64,000 bases of DNA from DASPPM01 sp052143835. GTDB lineage: Bacteria > Pseudomonadota > Alphaproteobacteria > JACZXZ01. Under the pieces are notes generated by a model that saw nothing but the letters and a program-made list of their open reading frames with translations, searched no databases and had not been told where the DNA came from. Within the stretch, counting starts at the first letter, position 1. Every line of letters begins with the position of its first letter. The position numbers and the translations under genes were made by a program. The stretch is taken from positions 91,306 through 155,305 of the forward strand of contig JBKQRV010000042.1 of assembly GCA_052143835.1 (NCBI GenBank), written 5' to 3'. Positions 24,334 to 33,053 of the stretch are shown piece by piece.

Positions 24334-24464
24334 CACGAACTCTGACTTGTTCAACGATAAGCGGCGGCGCCCCGCTTCGTGCGGGACCACATTTGCCTGC
24401 CAAAGATCGTGGCATTCGCGCCCTTAGGCAAGAGCGCCGCGAAGCCGAATCGCGCCCGCGCACG

Positions 24465-24678
24465 GGCTTGGCGGGCCAGACGCGTACCCTCTATGTCGTG
24501 GATTATGGCTCCGATCGGGAAAAGGTCTCGACAGAGCGGACCATCGTGGTGTGCGAACTAGACGAGCCCACGCACGCCGGCCGCCGCACTCGGCGCCGCC
24601 GAGGTAAAGGCGGCCTTTGTCAAATATCTCCGCCGCGACGATTTGGCGCGCGTCAGCCAGGCTCCGGCGCCCTTGTGA
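24465..24678 (+). pseudogene. Possible decayed gene fragment with a frameshift
   Basis: In the 402-base stretch 24334-24735 two adjoining plus-strand segments look protein-like but lie in different frames: LYVVDYGSDREKVSTERTI then VVCELDEPTHAG up to about 24580, and AALGAAEVKAAFVKYLRRDD then LARVSQAPAPL ending at the TGA at 24676. Third codon positions are G/C-rich in each segment. A one-base shift near 24580 would join them into the C-terminus of one protein. The family is not recognised. The rest of the stretch is leader of the MFS gene plus a hairpin. Confidence 0.3.
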
Positions 24679-24689
24679 CAAGAGCGGCT

Positions 24690-24713
24690 CCCTCTCCCGC
24701 AAGCGGGAGAGGG
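24690..24713. terminator. Perfect hairpin downstream of the histone-H1-like gene
   Basis: CCCTCTCCCGC (24690-24700) and GCGGGAGAGGG (24703-24713) pair perfectly over 11 bases with a 2-base loop. It lies 23 bases beyond the stop of the minus-strand gene at 24736 and 12 bases beyond the fragment on the plus strand. There is no T-run on either side, so it is a stem-loop that could stop transcription or belong to a small repeat family. Confidence 0.4.
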
Positions 24714-24735
24714 AGAAAGGGCGCGAACGCCGATC

Positions 24736-25326
24736 TTAGCTCGAGCTCGAGCTCGAGCCCGTTCCCGAGAACGGCCATGTCGAGCCGCTCGGGCCCGACG
24801 TGGTCGAGGGGGTGGAAGGTGCCGCCGGATGCGGTGCCGCTGGAGCGCTCGGTGCGGCGGCCGGGGCCGGCTTCGGTGCCGGAGCGGCGGGCGCCGGTTT
24901 CGGCGCTGGAGCGGCGACCGGCCTCGGCGCCGGAGCCGCGGGCGCCGGCCTCGGTGCCGGAGCAACGAACGGCTTTGGTGCCGGAGCAACGAACGGCTTT
25001 GGTGCCGGAGCAACGACGGGCTTCGGCGCCGGGGCGGCCATCGGCTTCGGTGCCACCACCTTGGCTACCTTCTTGGGCGCCGGCTTCTTCGCGCGCACCT
25101 TCGCCTTCACGACCCGCTTCTTCGCTGCCGCCTTGCGGGGAGCGGCCTTGGCGCGGCCCTTCACCTTGCGCACTCTCTTCGCCGCTACCCTCTTGCGGGC
25201 CGGCTTGCGCGCCGCGGCGCGCCGGGTCCGCCGCGCGGTCGTGCGGCGCGCCACCTTGCGGGCGGCCGGCTTCCTCGCGCGCGCCCGCTTCTTCGCTGTC
25301 TTTTTCCGACGGGTGGTTCTAGCCAT
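24736..25326 (-). CDS. Histone H1-like Lys/Arg/Ala/Pro-rich protein
   Basis: 196 aa of low complexity. The first 85 or so residues are KKRARARKPAARK-like basic repeats resembling the C-terminal tail of histone H1 and bacterial AlgP/HC1-type proteins, suited to bind DNA without sequence specificity. The rest is proline-alanine repeats of the type APAPKPVVAP and APAPKPFVAP, with exact tandem copies near 24955-25015. The end is a run of serines. The start at 25326 has GAGGGAG 8 bases upstream. The likely role is nucleoid compaction or another scaffold. No structured domain is visible. Confidence 0.75.
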   Translation of the reverse strand: MARTTRRKKTAKKRARARKPAARKVARRTTARRTRRAAARKPARKRVAAKRVRKVKGRAKAAPRKAAAKKRVVKAKVRAKKPAPKKVAKVVAPKPMAAPAPKPVVAPAPKPFVAPAPKPFVAPAPRPAPAAPAPRPVAAPAPKPAPAAPAPKPAPAAAPSAPAAPHPAAPSTPSTTSGPSGSTWPFSGTGSSSSSS

Positions 25327-25477
25327 CTTGAGCACTCCCTCGTTTGCGCGATTTATCGGTTTCTCTAGTCTTCTCGCAAATCCTCCACTAGATGCCGCGA
25401 GTTGCGCCGGAAGTAAAGCTTGCTGATGAGTTCGCGCGCGGCCGCTCGCGCGCGCGCACGGCGGACGGCGCACGCGT

Positions 25478-25494
25478 CCGGGTCACGGACCCGG
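25478..25494. terminator. Short perfect hairpin downstream of ileS
   Basis: CCGGGTC (25478-25484) and GACCCGG (25488-25494) with a 3-base loop lie 38 bases past the ileS stop, in the 205-base gap before the histone-like gene. No T-run follows on the minus strand, so this is only a candidate terminator. Confidence 0.3.
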
Positions 25495-25531
25495 CCTTTC
25501 AGCGCATCTTATTGATAATACTTGATGATTT

Positions 25532-28500
25532 CTAACCTTGCGCGGCCAGGCGACGCACCGCGATCACGACCGGCTTGCCCTCGAGCCGGTGCTCGCTCCT
25601 GAAGGCGTCCTTGGCATCGGCCGAGAGCGCAAGGTCCAAGGCGAGCGTCTCCTCGCAGATGAAGCGGCGGTGACGCTCGACTGCTCCGGCAAACTCCGGC
25701 GGGAGCGCCAAGCCGAGGGCGATGCGGTCGGAGATGTGGAGTCCGGCCTCCTTGCGCGTCGTCTGGATGAGGCGCACGAGGTCGCGCGCGAGCCCCTCCT
25801 CCCTGAGCTCGGGTGTCAGCGTCACATTGAGAATGACCGCCCCTTGCCCGCGCAAGCCCAGCGCCGACTGTCCCTCGGGCACGTTGAGGCGAAGCGCGAA
25901 GTCCTCCCCCGCCAAGGTCTGTCCCGCGACCGCGACCGTGCCGTCGGGACCGTGCCGCCACTCCCCCGCCTTGGCGGCCGCGAGCACCTCCTTGAGCGCC
26001 TTGCCGATGCGCGCGCCGATCTTGGGATTGACGTGAAGCTCGAGCGTGCCGAACTTGCGCACGTCGCGGTCGAACTCGACGCGCTTCACGTTGACCTCGT
26101 CCTCGATCAGGTAGCGGAAGGACTCGAGCGCCGCCGCCTTGGGCGTCGCCACGATCATGTGCGAAAGCGGCAGGCGGACGCGCAGACTGTGCTGCTCGCG
26201 GATGGCAAGGGCCACGGAGCAGATTTCGCGCACGAGATCCATGCTCTCCACGAGCTCGGGCTCAGCCGGGAGCGACTTCACGTCCGGCCAATCGGCCAAA
26301 TGCACGCTCGTCTCGCCGCTGAGCCCGCGATAGACGGTCTCGCTGAGATAGGGGACGAGCGGCGCTATCGTGCGGAGCAGCGTCGTCAACACCGTATAGA
26401 GGGTATTGTACGCCGCGAGCTTGTCGCGGTCGCGGCCCGCGCGCCAGAAGCGCTCGCGGCTGCGGCGGATGTACCAGTTGTTGAGCACCTCGAGGAAGCG
26501 CACGACCGCGGCGCAGGGGCCGGGGATGTCGTAGGCATCCATGCGGCGCTCGACGTAGAGCACGAGCTCGCGCGTCTTGGCCAGGATGTAGCGGTCGAGC
26601 ACGCCCTCGGCCTGGCCGATCGGCTCGGCCTTGATGCCGTCCGCGTTGGCATAGAGCGAAAAGAAATAATAGGCGTTCCAGATCGGCTTGAGCACCTGGC
26701 GCTGCACCTCGCCGATGGCGCGGCCGTCTTTGGGGATGGCGAGATCGCCGCCGGCAAGGAGTGCCGAGGACACCAGATACCAGCGCAGCGCGTCGGCGCC
26801 GAAGGTGTCGAACATCTCGAGCGGGTCCGGGTAGTTCTTGAGCCGCTTCGAGAGCTTCTGATGGTTCTCGTCGAGCACCACGCCGTGGCAGAGGCAATTC
26901 AGGAACGGGACCTTGTCGAAGAGGGCCACGGACAGCACCACGAGCGTGTAGAACCAGGCGCGCGTCTGGGCGACGTACTCGACGATGAAGTCGCCGGGGA
27001 AGTGCCCCTCGAACCATGCCTTGTTCTCGAAGGGGTAATGCACCTGGGCGTAGGGCATGGAGCCCGATTCGAACCAGCAGTCGAGCACGTCCTCGACGCG
27101 CCGCATCATACTCTTTCCGCTCGGATCGTCGGGATTGGGACGCACGAGCGCGTCGATCCCGGGGCGATGGAGGTCCGTGGGCCGCACGCCGAAGTCGCGC
27201 GCGATCTCGTCCAGCGAGCCGTAGACGTCGATGCGCGGATAGCGCGGGTCGTCGCTGCGCCAAACCGGGAGGGGCGAGCCCCAAAAGCGATTGCGACTGA
27301 TGTTCCAGTCGCGCGCGCCCTCGAGCCAGTTGCCGAAGAGGCCGTCGCGGATATGGCTCGGGATCCAGTTGATGCCCTTGTTGAGCTCGACCATGCGCTC
27401 GCGGAATTCCGTCACCTTGAGGAACCAGGCGTTGATCGCGCGGTAGATGAGCGGCGTGTCGGTGCGCCAACAATGCGGATAGTTGTGGTTGATGGTGTCG
27501 TGGCGCACGAGCACGCCCATCTTGCGCAGATCCTGGATGATGTGCTTGTTGGCGTCGAACACCAGCATGCCTTCGTAGGGCTTGACATCGCCGGTGAAGC
27601 GCCCGGAGTTGTCGACCGGCACGATCACGGGGATGCCGTGCTTGGTCGAGAGGTCGAGGTCGTCCTCGCCGAAGCCCGGCGCAATGTGCACGATGCCCGT
27701 CCCCTCCTCCGTCGTGACGAACTCGCCGGCCAGCACGCGAAACGCGTTCTTCGTGTCGGCGAAGAAGGGGAAGAGCGGCTTGTAGCTGCGCCCGACGAGC
27801 GCACTCCCCTTGATCGTGCCGACTCTTGTGGCGTTGGCGAGCTGCTTCTCGTATTTGGGGGCCGCCGCCTCGCCCAGCACGTAGCGCACGCCGGCCTCCT
27901 CGAAGACCGCGTAGTCGATGTCGGACCCGACCGCGAGTGCCAGGTTCGAGGGTAGCGTCCAGGGGGTCGTCGTCCAGGCAAGCAGCTTGAGCGGCTTCTC
28001 CTCGCCCGTCGCCGGCTCGAGGGTGAAGGCGACGGTGACCGCCGGGTCCTGGCGCTCGCGGTAGGCGTTGTCCATCCGCGTCTCGAAGTTGGAGAGCGGG
28101 GTCTGGATCGCCCAGGAATAGGCGACGACGCGGTAGCCCTCGTAAATGAGGCCCTTGTCCCACAAGGTCTTGAACGCCCACATGACGCTCTCCATGAAGG
28201 AGAGGTCGAGCGTCCTGTAGGCGTGCTCGAAATCGACCCAGCGCGCCTGCCGCGTGACGTACTTCTCCCACTCCTTGGTGAAGCGCAGGACCGAGGTGCG
28301 GCAGTGGGCGTTGAAGCGCGCGATGCCGTATTCGAGGATGGCGGGCCGGCCGGAGATGCCGAGCTCCTCCTCGGCGGTGAGCTCGGCGGGAAGGCCGTGG
28401 CAGTCCCAGCCGAAGCGCCGCTCCACTCGCCTGCCGCGCATCGTCTCGTACCGCGGCACGATGTCCTTGACGAAGCCGGTGACGAGGTGGCCGTAGTGCG

Positions 28501-28738
28501 GCAGCCCGTTGGCGAAGGGCGGGCCGTCGTAGAAGACGAACTCGTTCGACTTGCCGTCGCGCAGGGGTGGGCGGAACTCGACCGAGCGCTCGAAGATGCG
28601 CTCGCGTTTCCAGAACGCCAGCACCTCCTCCTCCATGCGGGGGAAGCTCGGATTGGGCTCGACCTCCGGATAAGGCTGGTTCGTGGCCCGCTCCGCGCTC
28701 GCGGCAGCGGCGGCGGCTTTGTCGTCGGGTGCTGTCAT
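25532..28738 (-). CDS. ileS: Isoleucyl-tRNA synthetase, eukaryote-like (type 2)
   Basis: Class I aminoacyl-tRNA synthetase charging tRNA-Ile in the cytoplasm, 1068 aa. The HIGH motif appears as HYGH (81-84) in PPFANGLPHYGH, and the KMSKS motif as KLSKR (628-632). The Arg after KxSK, the HYGH form and the length over 1030 aa fit the eukaryote-like IleRS group rather than the standard bacterial type (about 940 aa, KMSKS, C-terminal zinc cysteines). Type 2 enzymes are known for low sensitivity to mupirocin. Divergent from the M48 peptidase gene. A tRNA-Ile lies 2 kb away. Confidence 0.95.
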   Translation of the reverse strand: MTAPDDKAAAAAASAERATNQPYPEVEPNPSFPRMEEEVLAFWKRERIFERSVEFRPPLRDGKSNEFVFYDGPPFANGLPHYGHLVTGFVKDIVPRYETMRGRRVERRFGWDCHGLPAELTAEEELGISGRPAILEYGIARFNAHCRTSVLRFTKEWEKYVTRQARWVDFEHAYRTLDLSFMESVMWAFKTLWDKGLIYEGYRVVAYSWAIQTPLSNFETRMDNAYRERQDPAVTVAFTLEPATGEEKPLKLLAWTTTPWTLPSNLALAVGSDIDYAVFEEAGVRYVLGEAAAPKYEKQLANATRVGTIKGSALVGRSYKPLFPFFADTKNAFRVLAGEFVTTEEGTGIVHIAPGFGEDDLDLSTKHGIPVIVPVDNSGRFTGDVKPYEGMLVFDANKHIIQDLRKMGVLVRHDTINHNYPHCWRTDTPLIYRAINAWFLKVTEFRERMVELNKGINWIPSHIRDGLFGNWLEGARDWNISRNRFWGSPLPVWRSDDPRYPRIDVYGSLDEIARDFGVRPTDLHRPGIDALVRPNPDDPSGKSMMRRVEDVLDCWFESGSMPYAQVHYPFENKAWFEGHFPGDFIVEYVAQTRAWFYTLVVLSVALFDKVPFLNCLCHGVVLDENHQKLSKRLKNYPDPLEMFDTFGADALRWYLVSSALLAGGDLAIPKDGRAIGEVQRQVLKPIWNAYYFFSLYANADGIKAEPIGQAEGVLDRYILAKTRELVLYVERRMDAYDIPGPCAAVVRFLEVLNNWYIRRSRERFWRAGRDRDKLAAYNTLYTVLTTLLRTIAPLVPYLSETVYRGLSGETSVHLADWPDVKSLPAEPELVESMDLVREICSVALAIREQHSLRVRLPLSHMIVATPKAAALESFRYLIEDEVNVKRVEFDRDVRKFGTLELHVNPKIGARIGKALKEVLAAAKAGEWRHGPDGTVAVAGQTLAGEDFALRLNVPEGQSALGLRGQGAVILNVTLTPELREEGLARDLVRLIQTTRKEAGLHISDRIALGLALPPEFAGAVERHRRFICEETLALDLALSADAKDAFRSEHRLEGKPVVIAVRRLAAQG

Positions 28739-28926
28739 GGCTCGACTAGTACCGGAAAATCCATCATTTAGGTCGCATTGCCCGCTTCACATAGCCCGCG
28801 GAGCGAGGGCGTGTAAAGCGGAGAGGGGCTGCTCGAGCCGCGCTCCGGGCGCCTACCCCTTTCGCCCCCCGCCCCCGATATAATCGATATCATGAGCTGT
28901 CGCCTGCTCGTCCCCCGGGAGGTGCG

Positions 28927-29883
28927 ATGATCGACACCGCGCGTCTCAAGGAGCTGCGCCGCCGCAACGCCGTCCAGTCCGCCGGCATCATCCTCGGCAT
29001 GGCAGCGCTCATGGCGGCCCTTGGCTGGGCGGTCGCGGGATGGAACGGCATCGTCTGGGGTATCCTCGGCGGCGTTCTCGCCCTCCTCCTCCAGCCGCGG
29101 CTTTCCTGGCGCATGCTGCGCGCGGTCTATGGCGCGCGGCCGCTCTCCTACCAGGAGGCGCCTGGGCTCTATGGCATGATCGGCGAGCTCTCGCGGCGCG
29201 GGGGGCTCGCCTCCGTGCCGGCCCTCTTCTACATCCCGAGTCCGGTCGCCCAGGCGATGACCGTCGGGCACGACAAGGAGTGCGCGATCGGGCTGACCCA
29301 CGGACTCTTGCACGCGCTCTCGGGGCGCGAGCTCAAGGGGGTCATCGCCCACGAGCTGAGCCATATCCGCCACCGCGACCTTTGGCTCCTCGAGCTCGCG
29401 AGTGCTGCAAGCCGGCTCACGAGCCTCTTTTCCACCTTCGGCCTGGTGCTCGTCGTGCTTTATTTCCCGCTCCTCCTCATGGGCAAGATGCAGGTGCCGT
29501 TCTCGGTCCTCCTCCTTCTCGTCTTCGCCCCCACCTTGAGCTCGCTCCTGCAGCTGACGCTTGCGCGCACGCGCGAGTTCGACGCGGATGCGGGTGCGGT
29601 TGAGCTGACCGGCGACCCTGAGGGCCTTGCCTCGGCCTTGCGCAAGCTCGAGCGGCTGCAAGGTGGCCTCTTCGAGGGCTTCATGCGCACGCGCCGGGGC
29701 TGGCTCGCCCGGCTGCTGCGCACCCACCCGCAGACGGAGGAGCGCTTGGCGCGCCTCGAAGCACTCCAGTCGGGCCGCGCTCCCCCCGTTCCCGCACCCG
29801 CCGAGCTCCTCTTCGACGCCTTCCACCGGCCCCTTCGCCCGCACTCCTTCTGGCACGATTGGCTCAGGCGCAACTGGTACTGA
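28927..29883 (+). CDS. M48-family zinc metallopeptidase (HtpX-like)
   Basis: Membrane-bound protease, 318 aa. Two hydrophobic segments near residues 17-60 and two around 170-200 flank the catalytic motif HELSH (His142, Glu143, His146) in VIAHELSHIRHRD. The third zinc ligand is probably the Glu of TREFDADAGAVEL. In the HtpX family the active site faces the cytoplasm and the enzyme degrades misfolded membrane proteins. GGGAGG lies before the ATG at 28927. It has a longer C-terminus than E. coli HtpX, with THPQTEERLARLEAL, the usual peptidase M48 tail. Confidence 0.9.
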   Translation: MIDTARLKELRRRNAVQSAGIILGMAALMAALGWAVAGWNGIVWGILGGVLALLLQPRLSWRMLRAVYGARPLSYQEAPGLYGMIGELSRRGGLASVPALFYIPSPVAQAMTVGHDKECAIGLTHGLLHALSGRELKGVIAHELSHIRHRDLWLLELASAASRLTSLFSTFGLVLVVLYFPLLLMGKMQVPFSVLLLLVFAPTLSSLLQLTLARTREFDADAGAVELTGDPEGLASALRKLERLQGGLFEGFMRTRRGWLARLLRTHPQTEERLARLEALQSGRAPPVPAPAELLFDAFHRPLRPHSFWHDWLRRNWY

Positions 29884-29976
29884 GCCCCGAGCAGCAAATT
29901 TTTCTCTGTACAAGGGTGCGAGGCGGACGCTTGAATGGCCGCCCGAGAAAGGGCTTTCATTGAGGCGAGGTGGGCG

Positions 29977-30747
29977 ATGGCAGGCATTCTTCTCGAAGGC
30001 GAAAACGTATCGGAGGAGGAGCGTGCCGCGCATGCGCGCAAGCTGGCGGCGGAGAAGCGCCAGGCCTCCCTCAAGCGTGCCAAGGAGCTCAAGGCACTCG
30101 TCGGCGCCGGCAAGCTCGGCAAGGCGCTCCAGTTCCCGGGCAAGGCGGCGAGCGACCGGATCGTCGAGCCCGGCCCCTTCTCGATCGAGCTCAAGGCCGG
30201 CGACCATCTCCGCATCATCGACCTCGAGGGGCAGCAGGCGGTCGACTTCCTCGTCTACGATGCGGCGAACCAGGAGAACCGCTACAACGCGGCGAACACC
30301 ATGAAGCTCAACCGCTCGATCTATCTCGGCGCCGGCTTCAAGCTCTACTCCGATCTCGGCGAGGTCTTGATGACGATCGTCGAGGACACCGTCGGCCGCC
30401 ACGACACGCTCGGCGGCTGCTGCAGCAAGGAGGTCAACTACCAGCGCTACGGCATCAAGGACACGGCCAACTGCCGCGACAACTTCATCACCGCACTCGC
30501 CGAGCACGGCATGCACGCGCGCGACATCCCCGCCAACATCAACTTTTTCATGTACGTGCCGGTGCGTCCCGACGGCTCGACCGAGATCACCGAGGGCCTC
30601 TCGGAGCCCGGCGACTATGTCGACCTCCGCGCCGAGAAGGACGTGCTGGTGGCGATCTCGAACTGCCCGCAGCTCTACAACCCGTGCTCGGGCTGGAACC
30701 CCACGCCGGTGCGCATCATCCAATGGCGGCCGAAGGAGCGGGGCTGA
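29977..30747 (+). CDS. DUF1989 / urea carboxylase-associated family protein
   Basis: 256 aa. After a Lys/Ala-rich helix (residues 5-45) comes the DUF1989 core: GDHLRIIDLEGQQAVDFLVYD, the TLGGCCSKEVN double-cysteine segment and the final SGWNPTPVRI. Proteins of this family sit beside urea carboxylase or act in guanidine and aminomethyl-type metabolism, and no biochemical role is firmly established for this variant. GAGG 6 bases before the ATG at 29977 sets the start. There is no urea carboxylase gene in the window. Confidence 0.82.
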   Translation: MAGILLEGENVSEEERAAHARKLAAEKRQASLKRAKELKALVGAGKLGKALQFPGKAASDRIVEPGPFSIELKAGDHLRIIDLEGQQAVDFLVYDAANQENRYNAANTMKLNRSIYLGAGFKLYSDLGEVLMTIVEDTVGRHDTLGGCCSKEVNYQRYGIKDTANCRDNFITALAEHGMHARDIPANINFFMYVPVRPDGSTEITEGLSEPGDYVDLRAEKDVLVAISNCPQLYNPCSGWNPTPVRIIQWRPKERG

Positions 30748-30785
30748 GGGGGAATGCTGCAGGCGCCGCAAGTTGCGGCAGCTGC

Positions 30786-30862
30786 TGGTGGGCCCGGGTA
30801 GACTCGAACTACCGACCTCCCGCTTATCAGGCGAGCGCTCTAACCACCTGAGCTACGAGCCC
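30786..30862 (-). tRNA. tRNA-Ile (anticodon GAU), CCA encoded
   Basis: On the minus strand the sequence starts GGGCTCGTAGCTCAGGTGG and ends CCCACCA. The acceptor arms GGGCTCG and CGGGCCC pair with one G-U. The anticodon arm reads CCTGATAAG, giving GAU. The T-loop TTCGAGT is normal. 77 bases with the 3' CCA. It lies outside any rRNA operon, whereas this isoacceptor in alphaproteobacteria normally sits in the 16S-23S spacer, so it may be an additional copy. The gap to the DUF1989 gene is 38 bases. Confidence 0.95.
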
Positions 30863-30921
30863 TGGAAGAGCCTGTTGCTAGCCCACGGACGGCTCGGGTG
30901 TCAAGCAGCAGCCCCGGCCGG

Positions 30922-31656
30922 TCAGAGCTCGATCACCATGCCGTCCTCGGCGGCCTCGTGCCTCGCCTCGCCGAGCCGGCCGAGCATGTCGGCGCTCATA
31001 TGGGTGAGCACGATGCGCTTGGGCCTGAGTGCCTCCAGGTGATCGAGGAGCGTGCGGTAGCTCAAATGGAATTTGACCGCCTTCTCGAAGAAATAGGCCT
31101 CGACGATGAAGAGGTCGGCCGCCTCCGCGGCCGCCACGAGGGCATCGGTCCATTCCGTATCGCCCGAATAGCTCACCACCTTGCCGCCCGCCTCGAGGCG
31201 CAAGGCGAGGGGCGGGGCGCCGCAGGGGTGGGAGACCTCGAAAGGCGTCACCGCGATGTCACCAAGCGCGCGCCGCTCGCCGGGTGCCAACTCGACGAGC
31301 TCGAGCGGGAAGCGCTGCCGCACCTTCGACGAGCCGGGAAAGAGCGCCTCCATCGTCTCTCTGAGCCGCGCCTCGAGCCCCGGCGGGCCGGCGATGGTGA
31401 GCGGCCCCTCGCGCCGGCTCACCAGCTGGGCATCGAGGATGAGGAAGGGCAGCCCGCCGAAATGATCGCCATGCAAGTGGCTGACGACGATGGTGCGGAT
31501 CGCGTTGGGCGCCACGCCGAAGCGGCGCATGGCGACGAGCGAGGAGGCGCCGCAGTCGATGAGGATGCCGCCCGCCTCCGTCTCCAATTGAATGCACGTA
31601 TTGAAGCGGCCGCCGCTGCCGAAGGCGTCGCCGCTGCCGAGAAAGCGCACCCGCAT
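30922..31656 (-). CDS. MBL-fold metallohydrolase (RNase Z-like)
   Basis: 244-aa beta-lactamase-fold hydrolase. Its metal motif HLHGDH (His60, His62, Asp64, His65) is followed by further ligands in SHPCGAPP, SGDTEWTD and LTHMS. The opening MRVRFLGSGDAFGSGGRFNT resembles RNase Z and the AHL-lactonase-like group. The start at 31656 has GGGAGGAG 6 bases upstream. The long exosite arm of true RNase Z is not evident, so tRNA processing is uncertain. Confidence 0.88.
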   Translation of the reverse strand: MRVRFLGSGDAFGSGGRFNTCIQLETEAGGILIDCGASSLVAMRRFGVAPNAIRTIVVSHLHGDHFGGLPFLILDAQLVSRREGPLTIAGPPGLEARLRETMEALFPGSSKVRQRFPLELVELAPGERRALGDIAVTPFEVSHPCGAPPLALRLEAGGKVVSYSGDTEWTDALVAAAEAADLFIVEAYFFEKAVKFHLSYRTLLDHLEALRPKRIVLTHMSADMLGRLGEARHEAAEDGMVIEL

Positions 31657-31690
31657 GGGCTTCTCCTCCCGCGCTTCGAACGAAATTGTT

Positions 31691-31862
31691 ACCACGGAGG
31701 CACGGAGGGCACGGAGAAAAAGCAGGATTCCAGCGCAGAGGTCGCGACGGATACGCGGAGGGCGCAGGGTAGAAAAAGCTCCTCCGCGTCCCCTGCGAAA
31801 CCTCCGCGACCTCCGCGCTAAATCTACATTACTCTTCTCCGTGACCTCCGTGCCTCCGTGGT
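31691..31862. repeat. 172-base imperfect palindrome with CACGGAGG units
   Basis: ACCACGGAGGCACGGAGG (31691-31708) is exactly complementary to 31845-31862. Pairing continues inwards with CACGGAGAA, and an inner pair (AGCGCAGAGGTCGCG versus CCTCCGCGACCTCCGCGCT) adds to the stem. Several shorter GCGGAGG/CCTCCGC units lie in the middle. It fills the gap between the divergent MBL and DUF423 genes, so it sits within the leader of one or both. Confidence 0.7.
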
Positions 31863-31876
31863 GCTTAAATGCCGCC

Positions 31877-32251
31877 ATGCAATGGGCGCTTATCTTCGCC
31901 GGCGTGAGCGGGGCGGTGGCGGTCGCGTTCGGGGCGTGGTCGGCCCACGGCGCCGAGGCGGTGCTCGACGCCCAAGCGCTCGGCTGGGTCAAGACCGCGG
32001 TCCAGTATCAGGTCTGGCACACGCTTGCCCTCTTCGGCACTTACGTGCTGATGGCGCTCAAGCCCGGGCGCTTCCTGCCGCTTGCCGCCGGCGCCTACGC
32101 AGGCGGCATCGTGCTCTTCTCGGGAGGGCTCTATCTCCTCGCCTTGACCGGCGTGCGCGCCTTCGCCTTCGCCATACCCATAGGCGGCATCGCGCTCCTC
32201 GCCGGTTGGCTCTTCATCGCCATCTATGCGCTGATGCTCGAACGGCGCTGA
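31877..32251 (+). CDS. DUF423 small membrane protein
   Basis: 124 aa, with about four hydrophobic segments and the DUF423 opening FAGVSGAVAVAFGAWSAHG followed by VQYQVWHTLALF. These inner-membrane proteins (E. coli YgdD type) have no known function. The ATG at 31877 starts MQWAL and has no strong ribosome-binding site; it lies 14 bases after the palindromic repeat, which therefore occupies its promoter or leader. Confidence 0.85.
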   Translation: MQWALIFAGVSGAVAVAFGAWSAHGAEAVLDAQALGWVKTAVQYQVWHTLALFGTYVLMALKPGRFLPLAAGAYAGGIVLFSGGLYLLALTGVRAFAFAIPIGGIALLAGWLFIAIYALMLERR

Positions 32252-32261
32252 GCGGGAGCGG

Positions 32262-33053
32262 CTAACGTCCGGCCGCGAGCCGCTTGCCTTGAGGTATGGC
32301 GCGACGCTCCGCGATCTCGCCGATCAGCTTGTTCGCGATCGCCTGCCCGAAGCTCTTGAAGTCCTCGATGACGACGAGGAAGGCGGCGGGTCCGCCGATC
32401 ACGTTCTCGCGGTAGTAGTTGGGCAGCCCTCCGGGCGGCTGGATGTGGGCGATATAGCCGGGATGCGGATTGAGATTGATAATGGCGAGGCCGTTGATGG
32501 TGACCCCTTTGGCGACCGCCTCGTCGCGCGCGAGAGTGATCGGACGGCCGGAATTGTTGGTGCCGTCGCCCGAGATGTCGATGACGCGCCGCTCCGCCTT
32601 GCACTCGGCCGCAGCGAAGCGCTCGATCGCGAAATCGATGGCGGCACTGATCGAGGTGAAGCCGGCGAAGGAGCGCGGTGCGGCGAGCAGCTGGGAGGCG
32701 AAGGTGGCGGCACTTTCGCCGTCCCTGATCACGCTCCAGTCGACCACCACCTTCTGCTCGGAGGCGCCCGACCATTCGATGAAGCTGACCGCGAGTGCGC
32801 CATGGGGACCCGCCTGGATCGCCTTCATCACACGGGGATCGCTGAAGGCGTTGGCGTAGCCCTCGCGCTGCAGCTTGAACTCGTCCTGATCGACGCTGCG
32901 CGAGACGTCGGCGGCGAGCACGAGGGCGACGTCGACTGCATCCGCCGCAAGCGCGGAAGGCGCAGCCGCAACGCCCATGCCGAGGACGAGAAGTGCAAAA
33001 GCGATGCGCGGTAGCACCCCGCACTGCCCGCCTCGATGCTTCTCGCGCATCAT
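32262..33053 (-). CDS. DUF1194 protein, secreted von Willebrand-like domain, last gene of the cox cluster
   Basis: 263 aa. A signal peptide (residues 1-37, ending PSALAADA) precedes a DUF1194 domain with the MIDAS-like DVSRSVD (metal-ion-dependent adhesion site with an Arg in place of Gly) and VIDISGDGTNNSGRP, a second VWA element. It is probably periplasmic and binds a protein or metal. Its ATG overlaps the coxF stop (ATGA, 33053-33050), so it is translationally coupled to the CO dehydrogenase maturation genes. DUF1194 is not part of the classical Oligotropha cox cluster, which makes the coupling noteworthy. Confidence 0.86.
   Translation of the reverse strand: MMREKHRGGQCGVLPRIAFALLVLGMGVAAAPSALAADAVDVALVLAADVSRSVDQDEFKLQREGYANAFSDPRVMKAIQAGPHGALAVSFIEWSGASEQKVVVDWSVIRDGESAATFASQLLAAPRSFAGFTSISAAIDFAIERFAAAECKAERRVIDISGDGTNNSGRPITLARDEAVAKGVTINGLAIINLNPHPGYIAHIQPPGGLPNYYRENVIGGPAAFLVVIEDFKSFGQAIANKLIGEIAERRAIPQGKRLAAGR

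Noticed and set aside
25538..27955. Long plus-strand open frames over ileS
   Set aside because: ileS has intact signature motifs on the minus strand and the plus frame is low-complexity shadow sequence.
28768..30771. 667-codon minus-strand open frame
   Set aside because: Antisense to the M48 peptidase and DUF1989 genes. No recognisable motif.
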